In this document: positions 13,142-25,600 of the stretch, piece by piece
How the letters are laid out: each line of letters opens with the position of its first letter
Position numbering within the stretch: position 1 is the first letter of the stretch
Translations under genes and position numbers: made by a program
NCBI RefSeq assembly: GCF_032854445.1
Contig: NC_088307.1
Location: forward strand, 5,270,001-5,334,000
Source: Liolophura sinensis
Lineage: Eukaryota > Mollusca > Polyplacophora > Chitonida > Chitonidae
Length of the DNA stretch: 64,000 nucleotides
Direction: 5' to 3'
The notes under the pieces: generated by a model
The model's database searches: none
What the model saw: only the letters and a program-made list of their open reading frames with translations
What the model was told of the DNA's origin: nothing

Positions 13142-14640
13142 AATAAAGTATGAGCACAATGTAGAGCTATGTATAAGCACAATGTCGAGCTATGTATAAA
13201 TACAATGTAGAACTATGTATGAGCACAATGTGGAGTTTGCATGAGCACAATGTAGAGCGGGGTATGTGCATAATGTAAAGGTATCTATGAACACAATGTA
13301 GACCTATCTATGAGCAAAATGTAGAACTTTGTATGGACACAATGTAAAACTATGTATGAACAAAATGTTGACTTATGTTTGAGCACAATGTAGAGCTATG
13401 TATAAGTACAATGTAGGGCTATGTATGAGCACAATGTAGAGCTATGTATGGGCACAATGTAAAGCTATGTATGAGCACAATGTAGAGCTATGTATGAGCA
13501 CAATGTAGAGCTATGTATGAGCACAATGTGGAGCTATATATGAACACAGTGTAGGGCTATGTATGAGCACAATGTGGAGTTTGTATGAGCACAATGTAGA
13601 GCTATGTAGCGATATGTAGAGTTTAGTATGGACACAATGTAGAGCTATGTATGGACACAATATAGAGCTTTATATGGATGGAATCCAAAGCTTTGGATCA
13701 GCACAATGTAGGGGAAGTATGCGCATAATGTAGAGCTATGTATGAACACAATGTAAAGCTATGTATAAACACACTGTACACATATGTTTGAGCACAATGT
13801 AGAGCTAAATATGAGCACAATGTAGGGCGAAGTATGAGTATAATGTAGAGTTATGTATGAACACAATGTAGAGTATGTATGAACACACTGTTGAGCTATA
13901 TTTGAGCACAATGTAGACCTATGTATGAGTACAATGTAGAGCTATGTATGAGCACAATGTAGAGCTATATATAAGCACAATGTAGAGCTATGTATGTGCA
14001 CAATGTAAAGCTATGTATGTGCACAATGTGGAGATATGTATGAGCACAATGTAGAGCTATGTATGAGCACAATGTAGAGCTATGTATGAGCACAATGTAG
14101 AGCTATGTATGTGCACAATGTGGAGATATGTATGAGCACAATGTAGAGCTATGTATGTGCACAATGTGGAGATATGTATGAGCACAATGCAGAGCTATGT
14201 ATGTGCACAATGTGGAGATATGTATGAGCACAATGTAGAGCTATGTATGTGCACAATGTGGAGATATGTATGAGCACAATGTAGAGCTATGTATGAACAC
14301 AATGTAGAGCTATGTATGTGCACAATGTGGAGATATGTATGAGCACAATGTAGAGCTATGTATGTGCACAATGTGGAGATATGTATGAGCACAATGTAGA
14401 GCTATGTATGTGCACAATGTGGAGATATGTATGAGCACAATGTAGAGCTATGTATGTGCACAATGTGGAGATATGTATGAGCACAATGTAGAGCTATGTA
14501 TGTGCACAATGTAAAGCTATGTATGTGCACAATGTGGAGATATGTATGTGCACAATGTGGAGATATGTATGTGCACAATGTGGAGATATGTATGAGCACA
14601 ATGTAGAGCTATGTATGAACATCGGGGCTATGCATGAGTA
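13141..14640. repeat. 23-bp minisatellite, second array
   Basis: About 65 copies of the unit GAGCACAATGTAGAGCTATG plus TAT. From about 13990 to 14600 a two-unit higher-order repeat (46 bp) dominates: GAGCACAATGTAGAGCTATG alternates with GTGCACAATGTGGAGATATG, showing recent local expansion. Confidence 0.95.
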
Positions 14641-14724
14641 CAATGTGAGAACTACGCATTTTAGTGACTGATGGCGTTCATTTTTTACTCATTTACAGTA
14701 AAGTGTGAACACCATTTACAGTAA

Positions 14725-15321
14725 ATATAAGCGTCATGTCCGACATTCGTATACCATTCGTAGCCCCTTAAGGGCGTTCCAAGTCGATAATCGCAAGATC
14801 CATTTCCACAACAACGTTTGACACTAGCTCCCAAAGACAAAGGTATGTGAGAAACTATACAAATAGGAAATAAAGCAGGTAACATACAAGAGAGAAGCGG
14901 TCATCAGTTTTCAATGACGCCGGGCAGACAGTGGATATTCACGGCATGAATTCCATATCAAAGTTTAAATTCGTAGTCAATGAATGAGTTCCAGGTCAAA
15001 TAGCAATTAAGCAAGGTATCTCAGTCTTTGATTACAACTGTTTATAAAGACATCATACAGATGTAATGGGCACGGCTGCATTTACGGCCCCTAGCCTCAG
15101 GTTAAGATATAGTTCGAAAATGACAAGCGTTACAGACCTTAAACGAACAGATTGTGATTCAAAAGTAACGGACGAGTACGTCTTTCCCGTTAGTATCTAA
15201 GGATCTCATACTACAAGAGGCGCCATCTATGATGTTGCACATGGCATGCTGGTCTGTATAAAATCTGTCTAAATGGGAGACGGTTACACTCGGCAACCAG
15301 CGCCATCTATGTTTTTAAATA
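14725..15321 (-). mobile_element. Retroelement 3' end (copy A), embedded in a minisatellite
   Basis: A block of about 597 bp matched along its length by 38314-38879. Both copies start at ATATAAGCGTCATGTCCGAC and end near CAGCGCCATCTATG, and neither edge shows a terminal inverted repeat. At the second locus the block follows, on the minus strand, a reverse-transcriptase-type C-terminus, so I read it as the 3' untranslated end of a 5'-truncated retroelement. Here both sides carry pieces of a 23-bp repeat (CATTTACAGTAAAGT). Confidence 0.6.
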
Positions 15322-15455
15322 AAAAGTATGAACCCCATTTACAGTAAAGTATGAACAACAGTTACAGTGAAGTATGAACAACAGTTACAGTGAAGTATGA
15401 ACAACAGTTACAGTGAAGTATGAACAACATTTACAGTAAGGTATGAACAACCTTT
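15322..15455. repeat. Short 23-bp minisatellite
   Basis: About five copies of AGTATGAACAACAGTTACAG plus TGA. Related units occur on the other side of the preceding repeat block (14690-14725), which implies that the block was inserted into this array. Confidence 0.85.
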
Positions 15456-15572
15456 AGTTACAGCGTATGCCAGGTGGTGTGCGGTGGCACCATCTGATAT
15501 ACCCGGTATTATGCACCCATAAACCTGGCCGCTTTTATATAAGTAAAATTAAACCGCAAAATACGAAATAAT

Positions 15573-15722
15573 TTGATTTATTTGATTGGTGTTTTACATC
15601 GTACTAAAAAATAGTTCAATATACGATGGCGGCCAGTATTATGGTGGAAAGAAGCCGGCCAGAAACCCACAACCATCCGAAGGTTGCTTTCAGACATTTT
15701 CACATACGACAAGAGAGGAAAA
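15573..15722 (-). mobile_element. SINE family A, diverged copy
   Basis: Reverse-oriented SINE. TTTATTTGATTGGTGTTTTA at its left edge is the complement of the family's 3' tail, followed by GATGGCGGCCAGTATTATGG and the body motif CCACAACCATCCGAAGGTTG. It is diverged from the other copies and lacks a clear tRNA-like head. Confidence 0.75.
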
Positions 15723-16614
15723 CTTAAGAAGTAAATATATTCATAAATAATAAAAAGTTATGTATTTGGTGCGTAAATACTGATTGTATCGAGTTAAGGC
15801 AGCGCACGTGTACCTGGGTTAAAGGTAGTTAGACAATGATCGTCACGTGGCTTGTTATCTATATACTAGTCTGGTGAAGTAGACACGAACCTGCCACGAA
15901 GGCACTACACCAAATCACTGATTAGAATAGCGCGCCTACTTGAATGACAACCCCTCTTCTCAACTCTTTGTTTGACATAATGCCGATTGCAGCATTGGCG
16001 TCTCTGTTTTGACACAGTTAGCTTTGTCGTACGTTTAAGCTGTATTCAGTGAGTTTTTAAGAAATATTAAAATATAGAGTATTTAAAAGAAACGCACGCA
16101 GATATGGAGGACCCAAGTGATCATTCGCGTTCTTCAGCCGCGTCGTTTAAAAACCGATAGAAAGAAAAACCGAATCGAGATTAACAAAACAAATTAGTTA
16201 ACCAGAATTCGAAATATTGAAACCGGAGGATAATATAATTTCGCGCAGTTGGTCAAAAACCGCGAGAATTCTCGCGCACAACTTCCCTTTTTGGATTTAA
16301 GTAATCGAACAGAATTACAGTTCAGAAGTTCAGGCTTATGTGTTGTGTCTCTCAGATATCATTCAAAACAACCAATTGGGTTATCTTTTGTGCTGTCTGG
16401 CAAGACCCAAAAAAACAGGGCTTCACACACAAGTTAACCCACACGGGTATATCGACATCTCAACAAGTGAACAGTTTTTATCTACAGTAGGCGTATGTGT
16501 CAGTTTATATGTCTTTTTTATCTACCTGTTGTAACAACGGCCTTCACAGATCTTCTGATACTCCTGACGGTTGTTGGCTAGAGATTACAATAGTTCCCAC
16601 ACGTCTGCGGAAAG
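15723..16614. other. Upstream region of first exon copy 3
   Basis: Single-copy sequence as far as can be seen. It should contain the promoter and 5' UTR for the first exon at 16615. No TATA box or initiator is placed with confidence, and the short open frames here look random. Confidence 0.35.
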
Positions 16615-19600
16615 ATGGTGGGCTTTGGCCAGGTGTTGGTTGTAGCGTTTTTGACGCCCGCAGTCATTGCGGATTACCCTTTCCGAAACGCTTCGTTGCC
16701 ATGGCAACAGCGCGTGGAGGATTTGGTGGGTCGTCTGACGTTGGAGGAGATCCAGATGCAACTGACGAGCGGACAGGGCCCCGCTCCACCGATACAGCGT
16801 CTCGGCATACGGCAGTACGTTTGGTTGACCAACTGTGGTCGCGGGGACGTCTTTCAAAATGCCTCTGGCTTCCCACAATTTATTGGTTTGGGCGCTTCCT
16901 TCGAGTGAGTGGGAAAACGTTTAACTTCACTTCGTAGCAGACATGTATTTAAAGACTGTTTGGTTATACCGGCACAGAATCAATAGAATTTCAAGGGGGG
17001 GGAAAGTTAAAATGTTTCACTCGTGAAAGAACTTTTGAATGGTCACATGGCAAATATCTAGAGCCTATTGACATCTTGTCGTCTGCTTGATGACAGAGTA
17101 CTAGTGTACCTAAAGAGATACGGCGACCTCCGATCGTTTCCCATGTCTTTCGACAGATATTGTTCGAAAAATCTGCACATGGCAAAGACAGTACCAACAC
17201 ATGTGCGCTCAGTATGAATTTATTTTTCGACAAAGCCCTTACTGAAATGCTTTGTAGAAGAACAACAGACTTGACGCCCATGCAATCCACCAGGTTATAT
17301 CGACACCCTATTGGCCAGTACTTGTTAGAATAAATGAACAGACAATAGACAATCAATAGACAATGTTGCCGGATTTCAAACTGACGTATGCATTGTTCTT
17401 TTCTTTGAGATTGTTATATCACCTGATATGTCATATTTCTGTGACATTGTTGCGGTTTTCTGTTCCCTGCCGTCGTTACATTGTTCTATTCTTTGACATT
17501 ATTATATTTTTCTATGCTGAATGCGGCTTTGCTATACATTGTTCTGTTTTCTGACATGCCTGCAGTAATCAATTCTCTGACTTTGCTAAACTGTACTGTT
17601 TTATGACATGGCTACATTACTCAATTCTCCGACTTTGTTAGATTGCTCTGTATGTGTGTGCGACATCCCTTTGTTTTTTTTATTCTGTAGTTACATTTCA
17701 TAGTGTTCTCTTGTGCGACATATATTGTTATATTGTTGTGTTCTGTTAGATTGTTCTATCCACTGGCACTGTTATATTCTGTGCCACTGTCAAATTGCTC
17801 TATCCTGTATCGTTGTTGTTACATTGTTCTTTCTTGTATCGTTTTTATTACATTGTTCTTTCCTGTATCGTTGTTGTTACATTGTTCTTTCCTGTATCGT
17901 TGTTGTTCCATTGTTCTTTCCTGTATCGTTGTTGTTACATTGTTCCCCTAGTCCTTACAACCGTAAAGGAATGAACAAACTACGTTACTTTCAACCATGC
18001 GCAAGATGAAGACTTAAAAGACTGCTTTCAGAGAGAACGACTCATGCATGACACTTAGCAAACCGAAGTATTCGGAATTAAACACTGTTGTTTTCTTTGT
18101 TCTTTCTTTATACTCTTTTCAGTGCTGATCTCGTCCAGAGCATCGCTGAGGCGGCCAGTATCGAAGTTCGTGCTTACTACAACTACTTTATCAATCATAA
18201 CATTCCCCTAGACACCCACCGGGGTCTCAGCTGCTTCAGCCCCAACATGGACCTCTTCCGGGACCCCAGATGGGGTCGTGGTCAGGTAGGGGGACTTAAT
18301 ATTGATATGTTTTTACGATTCCAGGTGTACCACAACCTTTCACGAAGCACGCAATATTTTGTCGGGATGATTTTACGTTAACCTCTCGGTGCATACTTAT
18401 CAACCGTCTACACCACACGACCACGAGACCTCCAACAATAATCTATTAATGTGGCAAACATTCTTGGCGCGAAGAGTGGCAGGTGATTCGAAAAAAAACC
18501 CAACGAAAATATAGATTTTTCTCCCGAAAATCTGTAAGCTGAATAAAATAACAATTTCTGATTATTGTACAGAATCCACTGATGCAGTGCTTTTTTTCAA
18601 CTCTACTTATTTCTATAAATCTTGAATCCATGATCCTGTAAGAGGCAGGTCCCTTATTAGTAACATCGGTAGTATAGAATACAGAAAGGTTTTGTCATGG
18701 TTGAGCACAAGTTAAATTACACTGCAGTCAAGAGGAAAAACCGTGCTTCCAGTGAGTGAGTGCCTGGGGTTTAACGTCGTGCTCAACAATTTTTCAGTCA
18801 CATGGCGACGAAGGAATACCTAGGGTGTATGTAATGTGCCTCTTTGTTACAGAACGGATTTCCACCGCTCTTTTATCTAGTGCTGCTTTACTGAGACGAC
18901 TTACCGAAGGTAAGTAAGCCGCCCCGCCATAGTCATTATACTGATACGTGTTAACCAGTCATTGCACTATCCCCTTCATGCTGAACGCCAAGCGTGGAAG
19001 TTACAACTTCCTCTTTTAAAGTCTTAGGTGTGACTGGATCCAGGATTGACCCTGGATCTACCGCTCCCGAAGCAGACGCTCTACCATGGTTCGATATTTT
19101 AGACTACATTGACGTGTTTTATCTGTATGACTTTTGTCCATCATGGTTAACTGATGGTATATATATGAATGTTTCTTTCGACGCATAGGTTACCATGACG
19201 ACGTACTATATATATGCGTTCGCAAGGATCTCGCGCTGGCTCATTCGTTTAACGAACCTTGCTCGCTAAAGCAGACGACCTTGGACCAGTGGAGTTAAGT
19301 GTTCGAATTTGACTTACTTTAGCTCTGCCACGGCTTTACGTCTTTATGTTTGTTTGGTATACATGGTCAGGGGCAGTCGCTTAAGGTTCTGCCCTGTGCA
19401 TAACGCCACTAACTGTTCCCATAAAACTGACCGCAGAATTTCCGGTGAACTTGCTGACTACGATGCAAACTAGTAACCAAATGAATTACATTCTTTTTTA
19501 CATAATTACATTTAATTTAACACATCGAATCCTGTCACATTTTCCAGGAGACGTTTAGCGAAGATCCCTACCATGCCGGAGAACTTGGATTTCGTCACGT

Positions 19601-22600
19601 GAAAGGTCTCCATGGAAAACAACACGCGGTACTTGCGCAACAGTGCCGGATGTAAGCATTTTACCGTTTCCGGTGGACCTGAAAATATCCCTGTCTCCAG
19701 ACAAGTGTTTGATGCAAAGGTGACATGACTTTGAAAAGCAGCTCTCACTACTTTTTTAGTAACAGAACTATTTTATTGCATGTTAAATACACGAGATGAC
19801 CTCTTTTATTTGCACATGAACTTTCATATTTGTAACCAAACTAGGCCAAGACCCATATTTATCAAACGTCTTAAGACTTAAGGTAAAAATTTAAACACAG
19901 TTACGCTTAAAACAAGTACTTGCTCTACAAGTAAAAATTCATTTCAGTTTATTAATGAGCCCACAAGATATAGCAATGGAACTTCATATATTTTAGATTT
20001 AATCATAACAGCTAGTATCGGTTATGTAACTGAATATGGAGTAGCTTCGCCAATGGTCAATCTTGACCATTATTCTGTATATTGTAACTTAAATATTCTG
20101 GTAAATGATAAACCAAAAGCATATAAAAGAAACATATGGGATTTTAAATGTGCTGACTTAATACAGCTTCAGTCAATTATCTCTACCACTCCCTGGGAAG
20201 CATCATATTTGATGATATGGATGATAAACTGTGTGTTTGGAACAATCTTTTCTTATCTTGTTGTGCGGAAGCAATACCAAATAAGCAAGTAACAAAACGA
20301 CCAAGGGATAAACCATGGATGACAAATGATGTTCGTTATAAATTAAGAGTAAGAAATAGAAGTTTTACAAAATTTAAGAAGACTAAGTCAGAGGGAGACA
20401 GATTTCGTTTTTATATATCTAGGTGTGCAGCTATTACCACTACGAGAAAAGCAATATTAAAGATATGGTGAAAAACTAAATGGAAAACTTTCTAATCCCA
20501 ATTTACATGCCAAGTTTTATTGGTCTATAATGAAATCTCTACTGGGTTCAAAAGCGAAACCACCCCGTCCCTTCTTTAATCGTTAACGATAAAAATGTAT
20601 GAAGTGATACTGAAAAAGCTAATGAGTTCGTTAGGGTGTTTGTAAGCATTCAACTCTTCCGTTAGTAATACCAGTTTTACCTCCATTGACCTATTATATT
20701 GGTACACGCCTTAATTGTGTACAAGGAAGTGAAAGGGAAGTAGCTGATTTTCTGTCCAAACTAAACATTCGAAAGCTTCTGGTGCTGATGGAATTAGTAA
20801 TTTCATGCTCAAAACTACAGCGGAAAATATAGCACCTTACCTCACTAAAACTATTTCATTTCTCACTTCAGTCAGGAGTCTTTCCATCAACTTGGAAACT
20901 ATCTAGAAAAGGGCACGGAACAATGTACCAACAAAACCACACTATGAGGTGTTTTCTGTTCTGTGTTTGAGTTTATAAACACTTGCGTTTCGCGATTTAA
21001 GCCTTACGTTACATCGCCTTATCATTTTCAGGAATTTTTAGATATCCGTTAATGAGCGAGTCTTCAATACATACAGTTATTCATTTATTTATTTATCTGA
21101 TTGGTGATATGCCGTACTCGAGAATATTTCACTTAAACGACGGCGGCCAGCATTATAGTCGGAGGAAACCGGGCAGAGCCCAGGGGAATCCTACGACCAG
21201 CTGTAGTATACAGTTATTCAAAGTTTTACCACTAAACAAACAAACAGACTTTGAGTCTATGTTAATTACATGACAACATAGGTCAATTTTGTAAATTATG
21301 TAGGTATAGATATGAAGGACTATATCAGCCAATCATTGTCCAGGTGACGGAAAGAACATGGAGGACGTACTTCCTGCCGGCGTTCGGCGTTGTGTGGAGG
21401 CTGGAAGTCTCAGTTTGATTTGTGCTTACAACAGGTATGTGGGTGTCATGTATGGTGTCTTCTGCTTTCTGTGTCTTTGGTAATTATGCTCATGTGTGGG
21501 GGTGTCATGTACGGTGTTTTTACATGGTGTTACTTGGTAATTATATAGTTAGGTAGGGTGTCGTGTGTGGTGTCTTCTACATGTTGTGTCATTGGTAATT
21601 ATTATGTATATTCATGTAGAGTATCATGTGTCCTGTCTATTGCATGGTGTCTCATTGATAATTTTGTACTTGTGTCGGTCATGCGTGGTACTCCTTGCTT
21701 TGTTTTATGGCAACACAGCGTTTTGAGTTATTCCGGACTAATAACTTGTCGTCCTTCATAGTTATACATACACAGGTGCGCCCATCCCCACCCCCAACCC
21801 CCACCCTTCTCCCCCATACAACTAACAGGCATATATAAGTTGTTGTTTTTTAGTAAAGCGTTAAATAACAATTAAATCTAACTACATCAATCTTCAACTT
21901 ATGCTCGTCAGTTAGTTACTTGCCAAAGGTAGGTGGTTAACCTCGGCTACTCAGCTTTTCTCCACGTATAAAACTGACCGCCATATATATGTTAATTTGT
22001 TTGGCAAAGCTATAGGCAAAAATCAAATCCAATTACTTTTATCTCTCTAATACTGACAGCATTAACGGCGTTCCAGCGTGTGCTAACAAAAAGCTGCTCA
22101 CGGATATTCTTCGCGGCGAGTGGAACTTCACCGGGTACATCGCCGCAGACGCCGGCGAGCTGAGAAGAACCATCACCATCCATCACTACTACAACAACAC
22201 CTTGGACGCCGCCGTGGGCTGTCTGTCTGCAGGCTGTAACCTGGAGGTGGAGGGCTCTAACCAAAGAATATACTACTCACTGAGTAAGTTCTGGGAGGGT
22301 CAAACACCAGGATATGCTACTCACTGAGTAAGTTCTGGGAGGGTCAAATACCAGGATATGCTACTAACAGAGTAAGTGCTGGAAGGGCTCTAACCAAAGA
22401 ATATACTACTCACTGAGTAAGTTCTGGGAGGGTCAAACACCAGGATATGCTACTCACTGAGTAAGTTCTGGGAGGGTCAAACACCAGGATATACTACTCA
22501 CTGAGTAAGTCCTGGAAGGGCAGTACACCAGGATATGCTACTCACTGAGTAAGTGCTGGAAGGACAGTACACCAGGATATGCTACTCACTGAGTAAGTGC

Positions 22601-25600
22601 TGGGAGGGCCGTACACCAGGATATGCTACTCACTGAGTAAGTGCTGGGAGGGCCGTACACCTGGATATGCTGCTCACTAAGTGCTGGGAGGGCCGTACAC
22701 CAGGATATGCTACTCACTGAGTAAGTGCTGGAGGGCCGTACACCTGGATATGCTACTCACTGAGTAAATCCTGGGAGGACCGTACACCAGGATATGCTAC
22801 TCACTGAGTAAGTGTTGGGAGGGCCGTACACCTGGATATGCTACTCACTGAGTAAGTCCTGGGAGGACCGTACACCAGGATATGCTACTCACTGAGTAAG
22901 TGTTGGGAGGGCAGTACATCTGGATATGCTACTCACTGAGTAAGTCCTGGGAGGGCCGTACACCAAGATATACTACTCACTACTCACCATTGGTTCTCAT
23001 TTTCCAGTTCCCGCTATCCAGCAGGGCCGCCTGACGGAGCAGTTTGTCCGGGACAACATCAAGCCCATGTTCTACACCCGCCTGCGACTCGGAGAGTTCG
23101 ACCCTCCTCAAATGAATCCTTACAACTCGCTGGACGTTAAGGACGTCGTCCTGAGCTTATCACACAGACAACTCGCCGTGGAGGCGGCCATGAAGAGTTT
23201 CGTCCTTCTTAAAAACTTACAGGGTGGCCTCCCCTTCACACAAAACTTCCAGAAAATTTCGGTCAGTACCTTGTAAACACATTTCTTTATTTTCTTTGTT
23301 TCCCCGCAGAAATCTAAATGGTTTCCATAAAAACATTTACCATTTTCACCATTTCATCCAAGTCAAAATTTCAACTCCCAGTACCAAACACTAAATAGTG
23401 TGAGGAGATCAGAAAGAGCTTCACGAAGTATGCCCCAAGGACACATTTGCAACTATGTTTGCAATAGTGGCGCGTGATTTTACGATATCTTGCCATTGAT
23501 ACCACGCTACGTGCAAGGTCCAGCAACTTCGTAAAACGGGTCTCAGAAGATTTGTTGCGATTTGTTGAATATTACGTTCATCATTCAGCACCAAAACAAG
23601 GTTTACAATAAAAGATGGAATGCTGAAACACCTCAGCCGAATACACCAGACATGATGTTCTGTCCAGCCTTAGTAAACTTACGTCGAGTTATTTCCCTTA
23701 TACGAGGCAATATGAGTATCTCTGACTTCATGATAATTGTTTGAGAGACTCTTTGGACCTGCATTCGACTTTCGTATTTACGTTCATATAGGTATCCAAA
23801 CTATACTGACCCTTATAAACACATTTTGTTATTTGTTTCATTTTCTGTTGTCTGTAAAACGTTTATGCGTCCAAGTTAGTTCAGTATTGTAAACAGCGTC
23901 CATCGACAGTAGAAAGGATGAAGACGTTGTCTGTTGTGTGCTATCGTATGCTGTATAACCTATAGCATTTCCCTACTGAAATTTCAGTTTGACATCTTGG
24001 GTGTAACCCAAATCAGGATTTACGGAAATTTTTTGAGCAAGTTATATAGTTTTCCTTCGCGTACAATTCTCGCTATATTATAGGTTGCAATTGTATAATA
24101 AATAACACTATTATTCATTCGTCGCTTCAAGGATGACTCTGACAACTTCTCTGGGTGATTCGAGTTCAGTTCAAACAAAATGTAGCACATTTCGACCAAT
24201 GAATTGCCAGAGCGAATGATCTGTTGTGACCAATCAGAGAATCTGTCTTCACATGAACAGCTCCTTTCTACTTATCACTGCCCCCTTTTTTTACGTTATT
24301 CTGCTTATATCATGGTGCTAGGGGGCATGTAAATTGCTACTATTTATGCATTTAAATGAACAGTTAGAATAAAACCTTAACTGAGATAAATTGACAAGAG
24401 GCCGTATTTTACGTGTGACCATTTGCCAGCTATCACACTGTCGCCTCTTCCCCGGCTTTGCTCTCTATGCTGTACGTCTTAATTATATTGTAAATATTAA
24501 ATGTGATTACAAGACAGCATTTTGAGTTATTCAAGACCAGAGAGGTCTAATAACTAGCAATTCACATCACTACATTTTTTTACCTAATTCTGCCTAAGCC
24601 GTGGTGCTAGGAGGCGTGTAATTTGCTACTATTTATTCATTTACATGAACAGTTAAATTGACAAGGAACCATATTTCACCGGTTATGTGTTACCATTTGC
24701 CACCTGCCACGCTGTCGGCTGTGTCCGGGCTTTTCTCTCTCCGTGATGTACGTCTATAATTGTATTAAATATTTAACCATGTAGCTGCTAATTTCTTTAT
24801 CTTTTCAGACCGTATTATCTTTTTGGTTTTTGGTTTAAACATATGACTTCAACCTCAACGTCCTGATTCCAGGTGGTGGGCCCAATGGCGAACAATTCAG
24901 CGCAACTTTTTGGAGATTACACCTCTAAAACAGATCCTAAATTTACTAGCAATCCGCTTCAAGGACTCTCTGGGTTGGCGCCCAATGTCGCGTTCGCCGC
25001 TGGATGTAAAGACACGTTCTGCACGCGATATGACGCTGATGACGTCATTGTGGCGGTATCTGACACTCAGGCGGTCTTCATATGTTTAGGAACAGGTAGT
25101 TGGCATTGTTACGAAATGTATATATCATGATGTCACATAATGCAAACATTGCCTATGTAGCCTGATATTGAACGCATCCTGGACATTTCCATGCATATAA
25201 CCAATATATTCGATAAAATATAAAGTGTATTTATCGTTGTTTTACCATATAGTACACTTAATTGTATCTGCTCAAAACATTGTTGGACAAAAACATATAG
25301 GTGTGTTGTGCCTGGTTTTACATGTGTATTCTAGAGGTAAATGTCCGGTGTTGAGGGGGGGGGATTGTTCATGAGGGGGGAAATGTCCAACGGGGGGTCA
25401 ATGTCCTCTCTCTGATATTAATCAAAAAAGATACTTACATGTTAGCGGAGAAACTCTATGAAAATATTGGCAAAACAGGCTATATTTACATTCATGAAAT
25501 TTAATCCGTCAACAAGTGTCTACATCAATCCCTCGAAACATTAATTTTATTTCAGGCCAGGCCATCGAAGCGGAGGGAAACGACCGTAAGGACATTGAAC

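Noticed and set aside
11626-14599. Minus-strand open frames of 65-102 codons
   Set aside because: They come from the 23-bp minisatellite, whose three-unit period (69 bp) keeps one frame free of stops.
14685-14885. Minus-strand peptide similar to one at 38283-38489 (LGASVK.CCGNGSCDYRLGTP)
   Set aside because: Similarity follows from the duplicated non-coding retroelement end; the changes do not favour silent positions and the frames end differently.
14895-14915. CTGATGA motif on the minus strand in the retroelement end, a possible hammerhead ribozyme core
   Set aside because: The same motif is in the second copy, but no stem II with a following GAAA is found, so the ribozyme fold is not supported.
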